Made by a program: the position numbers and the translations under genes
Shown here: piece after piece, positions 8,128 to 16,313 of the stretch
How positions within the stretch are numbered: the stretch's first letter is position 1
How the letters are laid out: each line of letters opens with the position of its first letter
Notes under the pieces: generated by a model
What the model was told of the DNA's origin: nothing
The model's database searches: none
Seen by the model: only the letters and a program-made list of their open reading frames with translations
NCBI GenBank assembly: GCA_963850195.1
Contig: CAWKKD010000004.1
Span: 310,001-374,000, forward strand
Reading direction: 5' to 3'
DNA length: 64,000 nucleotides
Source: Actinoallomurus sp963850195
GTDB taxonomy: Bacteria; Actinomycetota; Actinomycetes; Streptosporangiales; Streptosporangiaceae

Positions 8128-9742
8128 TTGGTGCTCCGGTCTCCAGCAGCCGGCCCTCGGAGAGGTGGAGCCAGCGGTCCACCTTGATCTCCGCGAGGAA
8201 CCGTTCGTCGTGGCTGACCACCACGAACGCGCCTTCGTAGGCGGTGAGCGCGCTCTCGAGCTGGCCGACGCTGATCAGGTCGAGGTTGTTGGTCGGTTCG
8301 TCGAGCAGCAGCAGTTGGGGCGCCGGTTCGGCGAACAGGACGCAGGCGAGGGTGGCGCGTAGCCGTTCGCCGCCGGACAGGGCCCCGACCGGGAGGTGGA
8401 TGCGGGAGCCGCGGAAAAGGAACCGGGCGAGCAGGTGCATCCGCTCCGCGTCCGGCAGGTCCGGCGCGAACGCGGCGAGGTTCTCCGCCACCGTACGGTC
8501 GAGGTCCAGCAGGTCGAGCCGCTGCGACAGGTACGCGGTCCGGCCGTCCGCCCGCCTGGTCCCGCCGCCCGACGGCTCCAGTTCGCCGTTGACCACGCGG
8601 AGCAGCGTGGACTTGCCGGCGCCGTTGGGGCCGGTCAGCGCGATCCGCTCCGGCCCACGGATCGTCAGGTCGGCCCCCTCTCCGGCGAAGAGCGGCCGTT
8701 CGTCGTAGCGGACCTGCAGGCGTTCGCCGAGGAAGACCGTGCGTCCGGCGGGGACCCGCGTCCCGGGCAGTTCCAGCGTGATCTTCTGCTCGTCGCGTAC
8801 GGCACGGCCCGCCTCGTCGAGCCGGGCCCTGGCGTCGCCGACCCGCTCGGAATGGACATCGTCCGCCTTGCCCGCCGACTCCTGGGCACGGCGCTGCATC
8901 GCCCCGGCGACGATTTTTGGCAGGCCGGCGTTCTTGATGTTGCGGCTCGCGTTGCCGGACCGGCGTGCGGCCCGCTCGCGGGCCTGCTGCATCTCGCGCT
9001 TCTCCCGCTTGACGTCCTGTTTGGCGTTGCGGACGTTCTTCTCGGCGACCTCCTGCGCGGCGCGCACGGCGTCCTCGTACGCGGTGAAGTTCCCGCCGTA
9101 CGAGCGGACCTCGTCCTGGTCGAGTTCGACGATGCGGTCCATGCGGTCGAGCAGGGCACGGTCGTGGCTGACCAGGAACAGGCAGCCGTTCCAGTCCTCG
9201 AGCACGGCGTACAGCGTTCGGCGTGCGTCGAGGTCGAGGTTGTTGGTGGGTTCGTCGAGCAAGAGGACATCGGGCCGCTTCAGCAGCTGTGCCGCCAGGC
9301 CGAGGGAGACGACCTGGCCGCCGCTCAGGGTGTGCAGCCGCCGGGTGAGGGAGACTTCGCCGAGGCCGAGCCGGTCCAGTTCGGCACGGGTGCGCTCCTC
9401 GATGCCCCAGTCGTTGCCGATCGTGGTGAAATGCCGCTCGCTCGTGTCCCCGGACTCGATGGCGTCCAGAGCCTCGATCACCGGGGCGATCCCGAGGACC
9501 TCGGCCACGGTCAGGTCGCCATCGAGGGGCAGGCTCTGCGGCAGGTAGCCGAGCGGTCCCTCGACGGACGCGGTCCCCGCGCTGGGCCGGTACTCGCCGG
9601 CGAGCAGCTTGAGCAGGGTGCTCTTGCCCGCGCCGTTCGGCGCGACCAGGCCCGTACGGCCGCCGCCCACGGTGAAGGACAGGTCGTGGAAGACCGGGGT
9701 GCCGTCCGGCCAGGAGAAGGAGAGATTCGAGCAGATGATCAT
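8120..9742 (-). CDS. ABC-F ATPase, probable ribosome protection type
   Basis: A 540-residue protein with two ABC ATPase domains on one chain and no membrane segments, which defines ABC-F. Walker A is APNGAGKST (about residues 34-42) in the first domain and GPNGAGKST in the second. The signatures are LSGGQ and LSGGE, and both domains have LLDEPTNNLDL. The basic coiled linker between them (many KREKREMQQARERAARR-type residues) is the part that reaches into the ribosome in antibiotic-protection members. Whether this one confers resistance or acts in translation in general is not certain. The long structured leader upstream favours drug-inducible expression. It is coupled to the ADP-ribosylglycohydrolase downstream. 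Confidence 0.88.
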   Translation of the reverse strand: MIICSNLSFSWPDGTPVFHDLSFTVGGGRTGLVAPNGAGKSTLLKLLAGEYRPSAGTASVEGPLGYLPQSLPLDGDLTVAEVLGIAPVIEALDAIESGDTSERHFTTIGNDWGIEERTRAELDRLGLGEVSLTRRLHTLSGGQVVSLGLAAQLLKRPDVLLLDEPTNNLDLDARRTLYAVLEDWNGCLFLVSHDRALLDRMDRIVELDQDEVRSYGGNFTAYEDAVRAAQEVAEKNVRNAKQDVKREKREMQQARERAARRSGNASRNIKNAGLPKIVAGAMQRRAQESAGKADDVHSERVGDARARLDEAGRAVRDEQKITLELPGTRVPAGRTVFLGERLQVRYDERPLFAGEGADLTIRGPERIALTGPNGAGKSTLLRVVNGELEPSGGGTRRADGRTAYLSQRLDLLDLDRTVAENLAAFAPDLPDAERMHLLARFLFRGSRIHLPVGALSGGERLRATLACVLFAEPAPQLLLLDEPTNNLDLISVGQLESALTAYEGAFVVVSHDERFLAEIKVDRWLHLSEGRLLETGAPSE

Positions 9743-9920
9743 GAAAGGGCCCTCGCGGGTAAAAGCGGGCGCGCCTGTGGCCGCCCGGCAGCGAATGGGA
9801 ACGACGAAGTGGCCACGGCGGCTGCGTTAGCTACGCGCCTGCCTGCGGCCGATCACGCTCCGGGCTCACCCGGAGATGTCGTCGTCACTCACGCACTACG
9901 TCTGCTCTCCCTGGTCCCTT
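9743..9920 (-). promoter_or_regulatory. Structured 5' leader of the ABC-F gene
   Basis: The region upstream of the ABC-F start, read on the minus strand, holds a perfect 7-bp hairpin CTCCGGG-TGAG-CCCGGAG (about 9867-9884). Closer to the gene there is a GC-rich hairpin followed directly by CTTTT, like an intrinsic terminator. A three-codon reading frame GTG-CGT-GAG-TGA precedes the first hairpin. GAGGG lies seven bases before the ATG. This resembles the ribosome-mediated attenuators of resistance-type ABC-F genes, but it is inference. Confidence 0.4.
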
Positions 9921-10031
9921 ACTCGCGGATCACTCTGAGGGTACCGCCGGACGGGCGACAGCACACGTGGGGAAAACCCCACCAACGGCGGCGAGTTCGC
10001 TCCACTGCCCACCGGTGATCCGGTCGGCACG

Positions 10032-11207
10032 ATGATGGTCATGAACCGCACATGGCCCAGAATCGCCGTCGCCGCCATCACGGCCGGCGCCACCCTCGCA
10101 TCCGCCGGTGTCGCCTCTGCCGCGACCACGCCCGCCCGGTCCGGCTACGGACAGCAGGGCCTGCAACGAGACCTCGACGCGATCACGGCGACGGGCGTGC
10201 CCGGTGCCCTTGCCGAGGTCGACCTCGGCACGCACGAACTGCGCGGCACCAGCGGTGTCGCGGACCTGGACACGCCAGCACCGATCAACCAGAACGGCTT
10301 CTTCCGCATCGGCAGCAATACCAAGACATTCGTCTCCACCGTGCTGCTGCAACTCGTCGGCGAGCATCGGCTGTCGCTCGATGACGTGGTCGAACGTTGG
10401 CTGCCCGGCGTGGTCCACGGAAACGGCAACGACGGCCACAAGATCACCGTGCGCGAGCTGCTCCAGCACACCAGCGGCCTGCACAACTACACCGACGACC
10501 TGCAGGCCCAGATCACCTCGGTCGACGCCTACCGCGAACTGGAGTTCCATCGGTTCAGCCGGCAGGACCTGCTCGACCTCGCGCTTGCGCAGCCCCCGGA
10601 CTTCGCCCCCGGCAGCGACTGGAACTACTCGAACACCAACTACATCCTGCTCGGAATGATCATTGAGAAGATCACCGGACACTCCTGGGAGAACGAGGTC
10701 ACCCGGCGCGTCATCGAGCGACTTGGGCTGCGGCACACGTTCGCACCCGGTGACGGCACGCGACTGCCACAGCCGCACGCCACCGGATATCTGTTCTTCG
10801 ACCGGAACACGCGCGTCGACACCACCGCCGAGAACATGTCATGGGCCGACTCGGCCGGCGCGCTGATCAGCACGACCGATGATCTGAGCCGATTCTGGAG
10901 CGCCATCGGACGCGGCGCGCTGTTGCGCCCCGCCCAGGTACGGGAGATGCGGCGGACGGTGGCGGCCGACGGTGGCGACGTCGCCACCGTGCCGGGCTCC
11001 CGCTACGGGCTGGGCATCTTCTCCGTTCCGCTCACCTGCGGCGGCGTGTACTGGTCACACGAAGGCGACGTGCCCGGATACAACACGGTCAGCGCCGTCA
11101 GCGCGGACGGACGTCGCACCGTGGTCCTGTCCATCAACTCCAACGTCGACGACCCCACGCTCGACGCCGAGTACGCCCTGGTCGACCACGCCATGTGCGC
11201 CCGCTAG
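10032..11207 (+). CDS. Secreted serine hydrolase, beta-lactamase/DD-peptidase fold
   Basis: A 391-residue class C beta-lactamase/D-Ala-D-Ala carboxypeptidase-like protein. It has a signal peptide (about residues 1-31, ending ASAA), the SxxK motif S95-N-T-K98, the YSN motif at Y199, and a late HEGD segment in place of KTG. The order and spacing fit the beta-lactamase (serine hydrolase) superfamily. It is secreted or periplasm-like and may act on peptidoglycan peptides or D-amino-acid peptides. ATG at 10041 is an equally good start. It is divergent from the ABC-F leader. True beta-lactamase activity cannot be claimed. Confidence 0.87.
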   Translation: MMVMNRTWPRIAVAAITAGATLASAGVASAATTPARSGYGQQGLQRDLDAITATGVPGALAEVDLGTHELRGTSGVADLDTPAPINQNGFFRIGSNTKTFVSTVLLQLVGEHRLSLDDVVERWLPGVVHGNGNDGHKITVRELLQHTSGLHNYTDDLQAQITSVDAYRELEFHRFSRQDLLDLALAQPPDFAPGSDWNYSNTNYILLGMIIEKITGHSWENEVTRRVIERLGLRHTFAPGDGTRLPQPHATGYLFFDRNTRVDTTAENMSWADSAGALISTTDDLSRFWSAIGRGALLRPAQVREMRRTVAADGGDVATVPGSRYGLGIFSVPLTCGGVYWSHEGDVPGYNTVSAVSADGRRTVVLSINSNVDDPTLDAEYALVDHAMCAR

Positions 11208-11256
11208 TCCCCGGCCATCACGGCAAAGGTGAATCCGGCGCTCATCGATGAGCCGT

Positions 11257-12000
11257 TCAGGCCGGGCCGAGGACGCAGAACTCGTTGCCCTCCGGGTCGG
11301 TCAGAACCTTCCACGGGAAGTCGCCTTGGCCTATGTCGGCGGGGGTCGCGCCGAGGGTGCCGAGCCGGGCCACCTCCGCCGCTTGACGTTGACCGTCGAA
11401 GGGGTAGGGCGCCAGGTCGAGATGGACGCGGTGCCGCGTGTCCTTCAAGTCGGGCGTGCGGAGGAACTCCAGGTACGGGCCGGCGCCCTTGGCGGAGCGC
11501 AGCCGCGCCTGGTCGTCGGCCACCTCGTGCGGGGTCCAGTCAATCGCCTCGCACCAGAACCGGGCCATGGCTCGCGGGTCCGCGCAGTCGACGACCACCG
11601 CGGCGATCGGCCCGGTGTCCCGGTAGATCTCTCGAGGTTCCAGGACGCAGAACACGTTGCCCTCCGGGTCGGCCAGAACCGTCCACGGGACGTCGCCCTG
11701 GCCCACATCCGCAGGCGTCGCACCGAGCTCCTTCAGGCGTGCGACCAACTCCGCCTGATGGGCCGCAGACGTGGTGGCGAGATCGAGGTGTGCGCGGTAT
11801 TTCACCGTTTCGGGGTCTGGGACGGCGATGACATCGACGCGGACGGCGGCGGGGTCCGGCCAGGCGGAACCCGCGGGCTTAACGCTGGTCGCACCGGGTT
11901 CCTCGCTGGAAACGTCCCAGCCGAGCGCCTCCGCCCAGAACCGGCCCAGCGCCGGGTCATCCCGGGCTTTGAGATTCGCCGAAAAGAGTTGCAGCGCCAT
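11257..12000 (-). CDS. Tandem VOC/glyoxalase-like protein
   Basis: A 247-residue protein made of two similar VOC (glyoxalase_6-type) halves. Each half ends in a matching LGATPADxGQGDxPW and DPEGNxFCVL pattern. Such proteins are often called glyoxalase/bleomycin-resistance-like, with unknown substrates. ATG 12000 is chosen because the further ATG at 12033 lies inside the left inverted repeat of the Tn3 element, so the extra residues would come from transposon DNA. The element ends only about 25 bases upstream, so the gene may have lost its native promoter or now be read from transposon sequence. Confidence 0.82.
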   Translation of the reverse strand: MALQLFSANLKARDDPALGRFWAEALGWDVSSEEPGATSVKPAGSAWPDPAAVRVDVIAVPDPETVKYRAHLDLATTSAAHQAELVARLKELGATPADVGQGDVPWTVLADPEGNVFCVLEPREIYRDTGPIAAVVVDCADPRAMARFWCEAIDWTPHEVADDQARLRSAKGAGPYLEFLRTPDLKDTRHRVHLDLAPYPFDGQRQAAEVARLGTLGATPADIGQGDFPWKVLTDPEGNEFCVLGPA

Positions 12001-12017
12001 GGCCGCCAACGCTATCC

Positions 12018-12068
12018 CGGCCTTGGGGAACATCGGTACAGCGGTTATCGGTGAGAACGATCATGGTC
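12018..12068 (+). repeat. Left inverted repeat of Tn3-family element
   Basis: A 51-bp perfect inverted match to 14251-14301. The inner part starts with GGGGAACATC at 12025, as expected for a 38-bp Tn3-family terminal repeat. The match extends seven bases outwards beyond GGGG, which is unusual. The resolvase stop codon lies inside the repeat. Confidence 0.9.
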
Positions 12069-12825
12069 TGACTGTGGTCGCCGGGAGGGCGTTGACGCGG
12101 TTCTCGTACTCGCGGCGGGCCTTGCGCTGTGCTGGGATGGCCAGGGTGCCGTCGAGGGGCTGGCAGCGGTCGAGAAGAGCGCGATGGACTGCGGGCGCGG
12201 CGCTCACGCGGACGGTGTAGCCCTGGCCGCGCCGTACGGTCATGCCGTGGTCGAGCGCGACCCGTTCGGCGTCGTCCAGCTCGGCGGCGTGGAGGTAGTC
12301 GGCGACCTTGCCCGGCATGTCGAGGGTGACCGGCGGCTCCGGGGTCGGGGTGCCCTCGTGGTCGGCCTCGGTGTGCTCGGGCATGAGGTCGGCGATGGCG
12401 GTGCGGATGGCGCCCCGGCTGACGCGGTGTTCGCGGGCCAAGGCGGCGAGGGCCTGCATCATGAACTTCACCGTGGACAGCAGTTCTCCGGTGCGCGGGT
12501 GGCGGGCGGTGAGGTCCGGCGGAGAACGCGCCGTCGTGATGCGCAGGGCGAGACGGTCGCGGTGCAGGACGTCGAGCACGTCGAGGATGTGCTGGGTGCC
12601 GCGCACAAGGCGGAACATCTCGGAGATGTTCACGGTGTCGCCCGGCCGCGCGTAGGTGAGCAGCTCGCTGAACTTCGGCCGCTGGAGCCGGTGGAGGCGG
12701 CTGGAGGTGCCGGCCTGTTCCTCGAAGTTGACCGGGTCCTCGATCTGGGCCTCGTCGAGGACGAGGCGCTGCCGGGCGGTCGACTGCTGGTCGGTCGAGA
12801 CCCGCTTGTAGATCAGGTTCGCCAT
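12061..12825 (-). CDS. Serine resolvase of Tn3-family element, internally deleted
   Basis: A 254-residue serine recombinase. The N-terminal YKRVSTDQQ puts the catalytic Ser at residue 10, and the region up to RPGDTVNISEMFRLVRGT is the resolvase catalytic domain. Compared with relatives from actinobacterial Tn3 elements, from memory, the segment after the STVKFMMQALAA helix is missing about 50 residues and joins directly to the helix-turn-helix ALAREHRVSRGAIRTAI. The frame is intact, but strand exchange may be impaired by loss of the long E helix. A distinctive C-terminal domain ends inside the left inverted repeat. The candidate res site is about 100 bases upstream. Confidence 0.82.
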   Translation of the reverse strand: MANLIYKRVSTDQQSTARQRLVLDEAQIEDPVNFEEQAGTSSRLHRLQRPKFSELLTYARPGDTVNISEMFRLVRGTQHILDVLDVLHRDRLALRITTARSPPDLTARHPRTGELLSTVKFMMQALAALAREHRVSRGAIRTAIADLMPEHTEADHEGTPTPEPPVTLDMPGKVADYLHAAELDDAERVALDHGMTVRRGQGYTVRVSAAPAVHRALLDRCQPLDGTLAIPAQRKARREYENRVNALPATTVRP

Positions 12826-12922
12826 CGGGGCCCCTGCCGCGTGGAGGAACGGACCCTGTCTGTCGCCAAACCCTGTGGATCGACGCCGCCCCGGCGCCCT
12901 GGAACGTCCGGGTTCATTGGAT

Positions 12923-12972
12923 GCACGGGCCGCCTGTCGTCAAACGATCGTTTGACGACAGGCGGCCCGTGC
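12923..12972. repeat. 50-bp perfect palindrome, candidate res site
   Basis: Positions 12923-12947 and 12948-12972 are exact reverse complements with no spacer. The central 26 bp begin with TGTC and end with GACA, the half-site ends expected for Tn3-type resolvase sites. Smaller TGTC/GACA motifs flank it (around 12857 and 12988). It lies between the resolvase and the cargo gene. A crossover or resolvase-binding site is likely, and a recent inverted-duplication scar is the alternative. Confidence 0.6.
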
Positions 12973-13058
12973 CCTGGTGGTGCGGTCGGGACAGACCACT
13001 GTCTGCCGGCGGTGAACACCGGTCCGGCCCGGCTCGATGATCACTACAGTCCAGTCTC

Positions 13059-13784
13059 ATGGCGACAGTTACAACGCGTACGGTCGAATACCCGGCTGAC
13101 GGCCTGACGATGATCGGGCACCTCGCGCTCCCCGCCGGTGTCGAGCGCCGGCCCGCAGTCCTGATCGGGCCCGAGGGGCTGGGGCTCAGCGACGTCGAGC
13201 GCCGCCGGGCCGATGCCCTGGCGGAGCTGGGATACGTGGCGCTGGCCTTCGACATCCACGGCGGGCGCTATTTGGGCGACCCGCAGGAGATGCTGGCCCG
13301 TTGCATGCCGCTGCTCGCCGACCTCGACCGGATGCGGGGCATCGGCCACGCGGCGCTCGACGTGTTGCGCGCCGAGCCGCGGGCCGACCCCGACCGGATC
13401 GCCGCTATCGGTTACGGCACCGGGGGCGCAATCGCGCTGGAACTCGGGCGCGACGGCGTCGACCTGCGTGCGATCGGGACAGTCAACGCAGTGACCACGG
13501 GCCGGCCGGGCGAGGCGGCGCGCATTCGCTGCCCGGTGTGGGCTGGGGTCGGGTCCGAAGACCCGATCATGCCGCCCGCGCAACGGGACGCGTTCACCGC
13601 CGAGATGCAGGCTGCGGACGTCGACTGGCGCCTTGTGGTCTACGGCGGAGCCCTGCACGCCTTCCACCACCCACCGGTCGACCATGCCGTGGTTTCCGGC
13701 GTCGGCCACCATCCACGGCACGCGCAGCGGGCCTGGCGCGACATCGTCGACCTGCTCGCCGAGTGCCTGCCCATATCGGAGTGA
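13059..13784 (+). CDS. Dienelactone hydrolase-like protein lacking nucleophile
   Basis: A 241-residue member of the dienelactone hydrolase family carried inside the Tn3 element. The family's nucleophile motif GYCFGG reads GYGTGG here, with Gly at residue 120 where Cys (or Ser) is expected (codon GGC, one base from TGC). The Asp (GSEDPIMPP) and His (GALHAFHHP) of the triad remain. It is therefore probably inactive as a hydrolase, or it uses another chemistry. It sits between the res-like palindrome and the transposase scrap, opposite in strand to both transposon genes, which fits cargo or an insertion into tnpA. Confidence 0.8.
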   Translation: MATVTTRTVEYPADGLTMIGHLALPAGVERRPAVLIGPEGLGLSDVERRRADALAELGYVALAFDIHGGRYLGDPQEMLARCMPLLADLDRMRGIGHAALDVLRAEPRADPDRIAAIGYGTGGAIALELGRDGVDLRAIGTVNAVTTGRPGEAARIRCPVWAGVGSEDPIMPPAQRDAFTAEMQAADVDWRLVVYGGALHAFHHPPVDHAVVSGVGHHPRHAQRAWRDIVDLLAECLPISE

Positions 13785-13803
13785 TCTGGTCTGCTCCTGT
13801 CGC

Positions 13804-14169
13804 TCACTCCTGCCCTCCGTCGTCGTCCTCGTCGTCTAGCAGCACGGTCACGCCTGGCAGCAGCACCCGGTGCCGGCGCAGCCAGCCCACCGCCTGGTTG
13901 AACAGCGCCACCGGCCCCTCGGCGTGCGTCCACGCCCGACCGTGCAGGAACGTCCGGAACCTCCGGCCCCCCTCGGCGTCCTCGTACGGGTGGTAGCCGT
14001 AGGCGTCCCGGATCTCCCACGCGTGGTCGTACAGCGTCCGCCGCAGCGCGATCAGGTCCCGGTCGACGTCGTCCAGGAAGAAGAACCTCTCCAGCTCAGG
14101 CCTTGTCGGCTCCTCGGCGAACCTCCCGTACGCCTCGGCCTGCTCGTCGGTCAGAAACTCCACCGGCAC
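13804..14169 (-). pseudogene. Tn3-family transposase (TnpA) fragment
   Basis: The N-terminal PVEFLTDEQAEAYGRF followed by RFFFLDDVDRDLIALRR is the DUF4158 start of Tn3-family TnpA. It then jumps directly to HAWEIRDAYGYHPYED and HGRAWTHAEGPVALFN, which lie about 60 residues further on in intact proteins, and it stops shortly afterwards. Intact TnpA is about 1000 residues, against 121 here. A longer frame opens at 14268 inside the right inverted repeat, but GTG 14169 is the natural start. The DDE catalytic domain is absent. Confidence 0.85.
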
Positions 14170-14250
14170 GACCAGGCCGTAGCCAGCGACGGGGCCGGTC
14201 CGGCGGCGTTTCGCCGAACCCCAGCGGCGGAGTGGATCAGTGCGCGAACC

Positions 14251-14301
14251 GACCATGATCGTTCTCACCGATAACCGCTGTACCGATGTTCCCCAAGGCC
14301 G
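14251..14301 (-). repeat. Right inverted repeat of Tn3-family element
   Basis: A perfect 51-bp reverse complement of 12018-12068. The CCCC at 14291-14294 marks the likely element end. The response regulator gene ends 50 bases further on. Confidence 0.9.
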
Positions 14302-14343
14302 TATCCGAAGGGATGAACCGACAGCCGAGACCGTCGAATCGGG

Positions 14344-14985
14344 TCACGTACCGAGGAACTTGAGGACCGCGAGCACGCGGCGGTGGTCGGTGCCGGTCGG
14401 CGGCAGGTCGAGCTTGGCGAGGATGTTCGTCACGTACTTCTCGACCGCGCTCGGGCTCACCCGGAGGGCCGCGACGATGCCGTTGTTGGATCGGCCCTCG
14501 GCCATCAGGCGGAGGACCTCCATCTCGCGTGGTGTGAGACGGTCCAGCGGATCGTTGCGGCGGCGTACCAGCAGCTGCGCGACGACCTCGGGGTCGAGCG
14601 CGGTGCCGCCGGCGGCGACCCGGCGCAGCGCTTCCAGGAAGTCGGTCACGTGCGCGACCCGGTCCTTCAGCAGGTAGCCGACCGCGTTGGTGCGCTCGGA
14701 CAGCAGGTCGGTCGCGTAGCGCTCCTCGACGTACTGCGAGAGCACGAGGACCGCGACGTCCGGGAACTGGCGGCCGATGACCAGAGCGGCCTGGATCCCC
14801 TCGTCGGTGTGGGTCGGCGGCATCCGTACGTCGATGACCGCGATGTCGGGCCGGTGCTCCTCGACCGCCTTCAGCAGCTCCTCCGCGTCGCTGACGGCGG
14901 AGACGACGTCGAAGCCCCCATCCTGCAGCAGCTTCGACAGACCGGCCCGCAGCAGGACCGAATCCTCGGCGATCACGACGCGCAT
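14344..14985 (-). CDS. NarL/LuxR-family response regulator
   Basis: A 213-residue regulator with an N-terminal receiver domain (acidic ED at residues 7-8, phospho-acceptor Asp in AVIDVRMPP, Lys in LLKDR) and a C-terminal LuxR-type helix-turn-helix (LTPREMEVLRLMAEGRSNNGI). It is phosphorylated by its partner kinase, whose gene overlaps it by 13 bases. The divergent ABC exporter at 16419-18133 is its most likely target. The Tn3 element ends just downstream. Confidence 0.93.
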   Translation of the reverse strand: MRVVIAEDSVLLRAGLSKLLQDGGFDVVSAVSDAEELLKAVEEHRPDIAVIDVRMPPTHTDEGIQAALVIGRQFPDVAVLVLSQYVEERYATDLLSERTNAVGYLLKDRVAHVTDFLEALRRVAAGGTALDPEVVAQLLVRRRNDPLDRLTPREMEVLRLMAEGRSNNGIVAALRVSPSAVEKYVTNILAKLDLPPTGTDHRRVLAVLKFLGT

Positions 14986-16295
14986 GGCAGCTCCGCGGTG
15001 AGGACGGTCGGCCCGCCGACCGGGCTGTCCACTCTGAACACGCCGTCGACGGCGGCGGCGCGCTGGGCGAGGCCGCGCAGCCCGGTGCCGTGGCCACCGG
15101 CGTTCTCCCGGCCGACCGAAGCGCCTCCGCAGCCGTCGTCCGCGACCGTGATGCGCAGGCTGTCGCCGGTACGGACGACGGTCACCTCGGCGCTGGTGGC
15201 CTGGGCGTGCTTCGCGATGTTGGTCAGCGCTTCGGAGACGAGGAAGTAGGCGACCGCCTCGATGCTGGGCGCGACGCGCTCGGGAACGTCCACGCTCAGG
15301 CGTACCGGGAGCAGTGCGCGTGCGACGATGCCGGACAGGGCCGCGTCCAGGCCGCGGTCGTTGAGCACGGCCGGATGCAGGCCACGGATGAACTCCCGCA
15401 TCTCGGTCAGCGCGAGCAGCGCCTCCTCGTGCGCCTCGGCGATCGCCCGGCTCGCCTGGCCGTCCTGGAAGTGCACGCGGGCGAGACCGAGGTTCATCGC
15501 GAGCGAGACCAGCCGCTGCTGGGCGCCGTCGTGCAGATCGCGCTCGATCCGGCGGCGCTCGGCGTCGGTCGCGGCGACGATCTCGGCGCGGCTGCGCGCC
15601 AGCGTCTCGACCTGTTCTGCGAGGTCGTCGCTGTGGCTCGGCCCGAGCAGCGTACGCCCGAGGCGCTCGTCGAGGTCGGCCGTCGCCTGCGCGGCCCAGG
15701 GCGCGGTGAGCAGGAGGCCTAGGGCGGGCACGATCGCGAGCGCGGCCAGCGGCTGCCCGGACGTCACGGTGTAGCCGATCGCGAGCGCCGGCGCGGCGAA
15801 GCAGAGCAGCACGAGCGCGGCGGCCACACCTCCGACGAGGAGGTTGACGACGTGGTACTTGACCGCGCGCCACGTGACGATGCTGCGCCACGGCCCGATC
15901 GGCCAGGGCCCGAGCCCGGTCCGGCGCTTCGGTCGCGGGATCTCGACACCGAGAACCTGGTACAGGCGAAGGCGTTGCAGTGCCGCGAAGCCTTGCACGC
16001 TCCAGAGCACCGGAATCGGGCCGCCCACCGCGGCGAGCACGTAGACCGTGGTGAGCTTCCACCGGTCGCCCGGACCGGTGACCAGAGCCAAGATCGCCGC
16101 AAGCCACGGCAGGACGACGAGACTGATCGTGAGCAGGCCGGCGAGCGTCAGCCCGAGCGCGGTGATCGCGTCCCAGGCGGCGCGGCCGGTGCGTGCCGCG
16201 ACAAGTGACCGGAGCGCCGCGCGGCCGCGCGCCGCCGCCATCCGAATCGCCGATGTCATGGCCTCAAGGTAATCCAGGAGCCGCTGGTCAGCCAT
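14973..16295 (-). CDS. Sensor histidine kinase (HisKA_3 type)
   Basis: A 440-residue DesK/NarX-type kinase. Hydrophobic segments at about residues 40-75, 85-105 and 150-210 form the 'putative sensor' membrane domain. They are followed by the HisKA_3 dimerisation helix with the phospho-acceptor His in RRIERDLHDGAQQRL, and a HATPase domain (SEALTNIAKHAQ; VADDGCGG; HGTGLRGLAQR). It signals to the overlapping response regulator gene. Start ATG 16295 is preceded by a modest AGGCGA. It is divergent from an ABC transporter with a strong hairpin between, the usual architecture of envelope-stress or drug-sensing modules. Confidence 0.92.
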   Translation of the reverse strand: MADQRLLDYLEAMTSAIRMAAARGRAALRSLVAARTGRAAWDAITALGLTLAGLLTISLVVLPWLAAILALVTGPGDRWKLTTVYVLAAVGGPIPVLWSVQGFAALQRLRLYQVLGVEIPRPKRRTGLGPWPIGPWRSIVTWRAVKYHVVNLLVGGVAAALVLLCFAAPALAIGYTVTSGQPLAALAIVPALGLLLTAPWAAQATADLDERLGRTLLGPSHSDDLAEQVETLARSRAEIVAATDAERRRIERDLHDGAQQRLVSLAMNLGLARVHFQDGQASRAIAEAHEEALLALTEMREFIRGLHPAVLNDRGLDAALSGIVARALLPVRLSVDVPERVAPSIEAVAYFLVSEALTNIAKHAQATSAEVTVVRTGDSLRITVADDGCGGASVGRENAGGHGTGLRGLAQRAAAVDGVFRVDSPVGGPTVLTAELPCAS

Positions 16296-16313
16296 CGGGT
16301 TCGCCTGCGGCGA

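Larger units (their letters stand above)
12025..14294. mobile_element. Decayed Tn3-family transposon, about 2.27 kb
   Basis: The boundaries are set by the GGGG/CCCC ends of the inverted repeats. Inside, from right to left, are a scrap of the TnpA transposase (minus strand), a dienelactone-hydrolase-like gene (plus strand), a 50-bp palindrome resembling a res site, and a serine resolvase (minus strand). TnpA has lost most of its length, so the element cannot move by itself. The five bases flanking the ends (GCCTT and AAGGC) are inverted, not direct, so no target-site duplication is visible. It separates the VOC gene from the response regulator. Confidence 0.8.

Noticed and set aside
9969..9980. 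GGGGAAAACCCC dyad between ABC-F and the serine hydrolase
   Set aside because: Arms of four bases are too short to claim as an operator by themselves.
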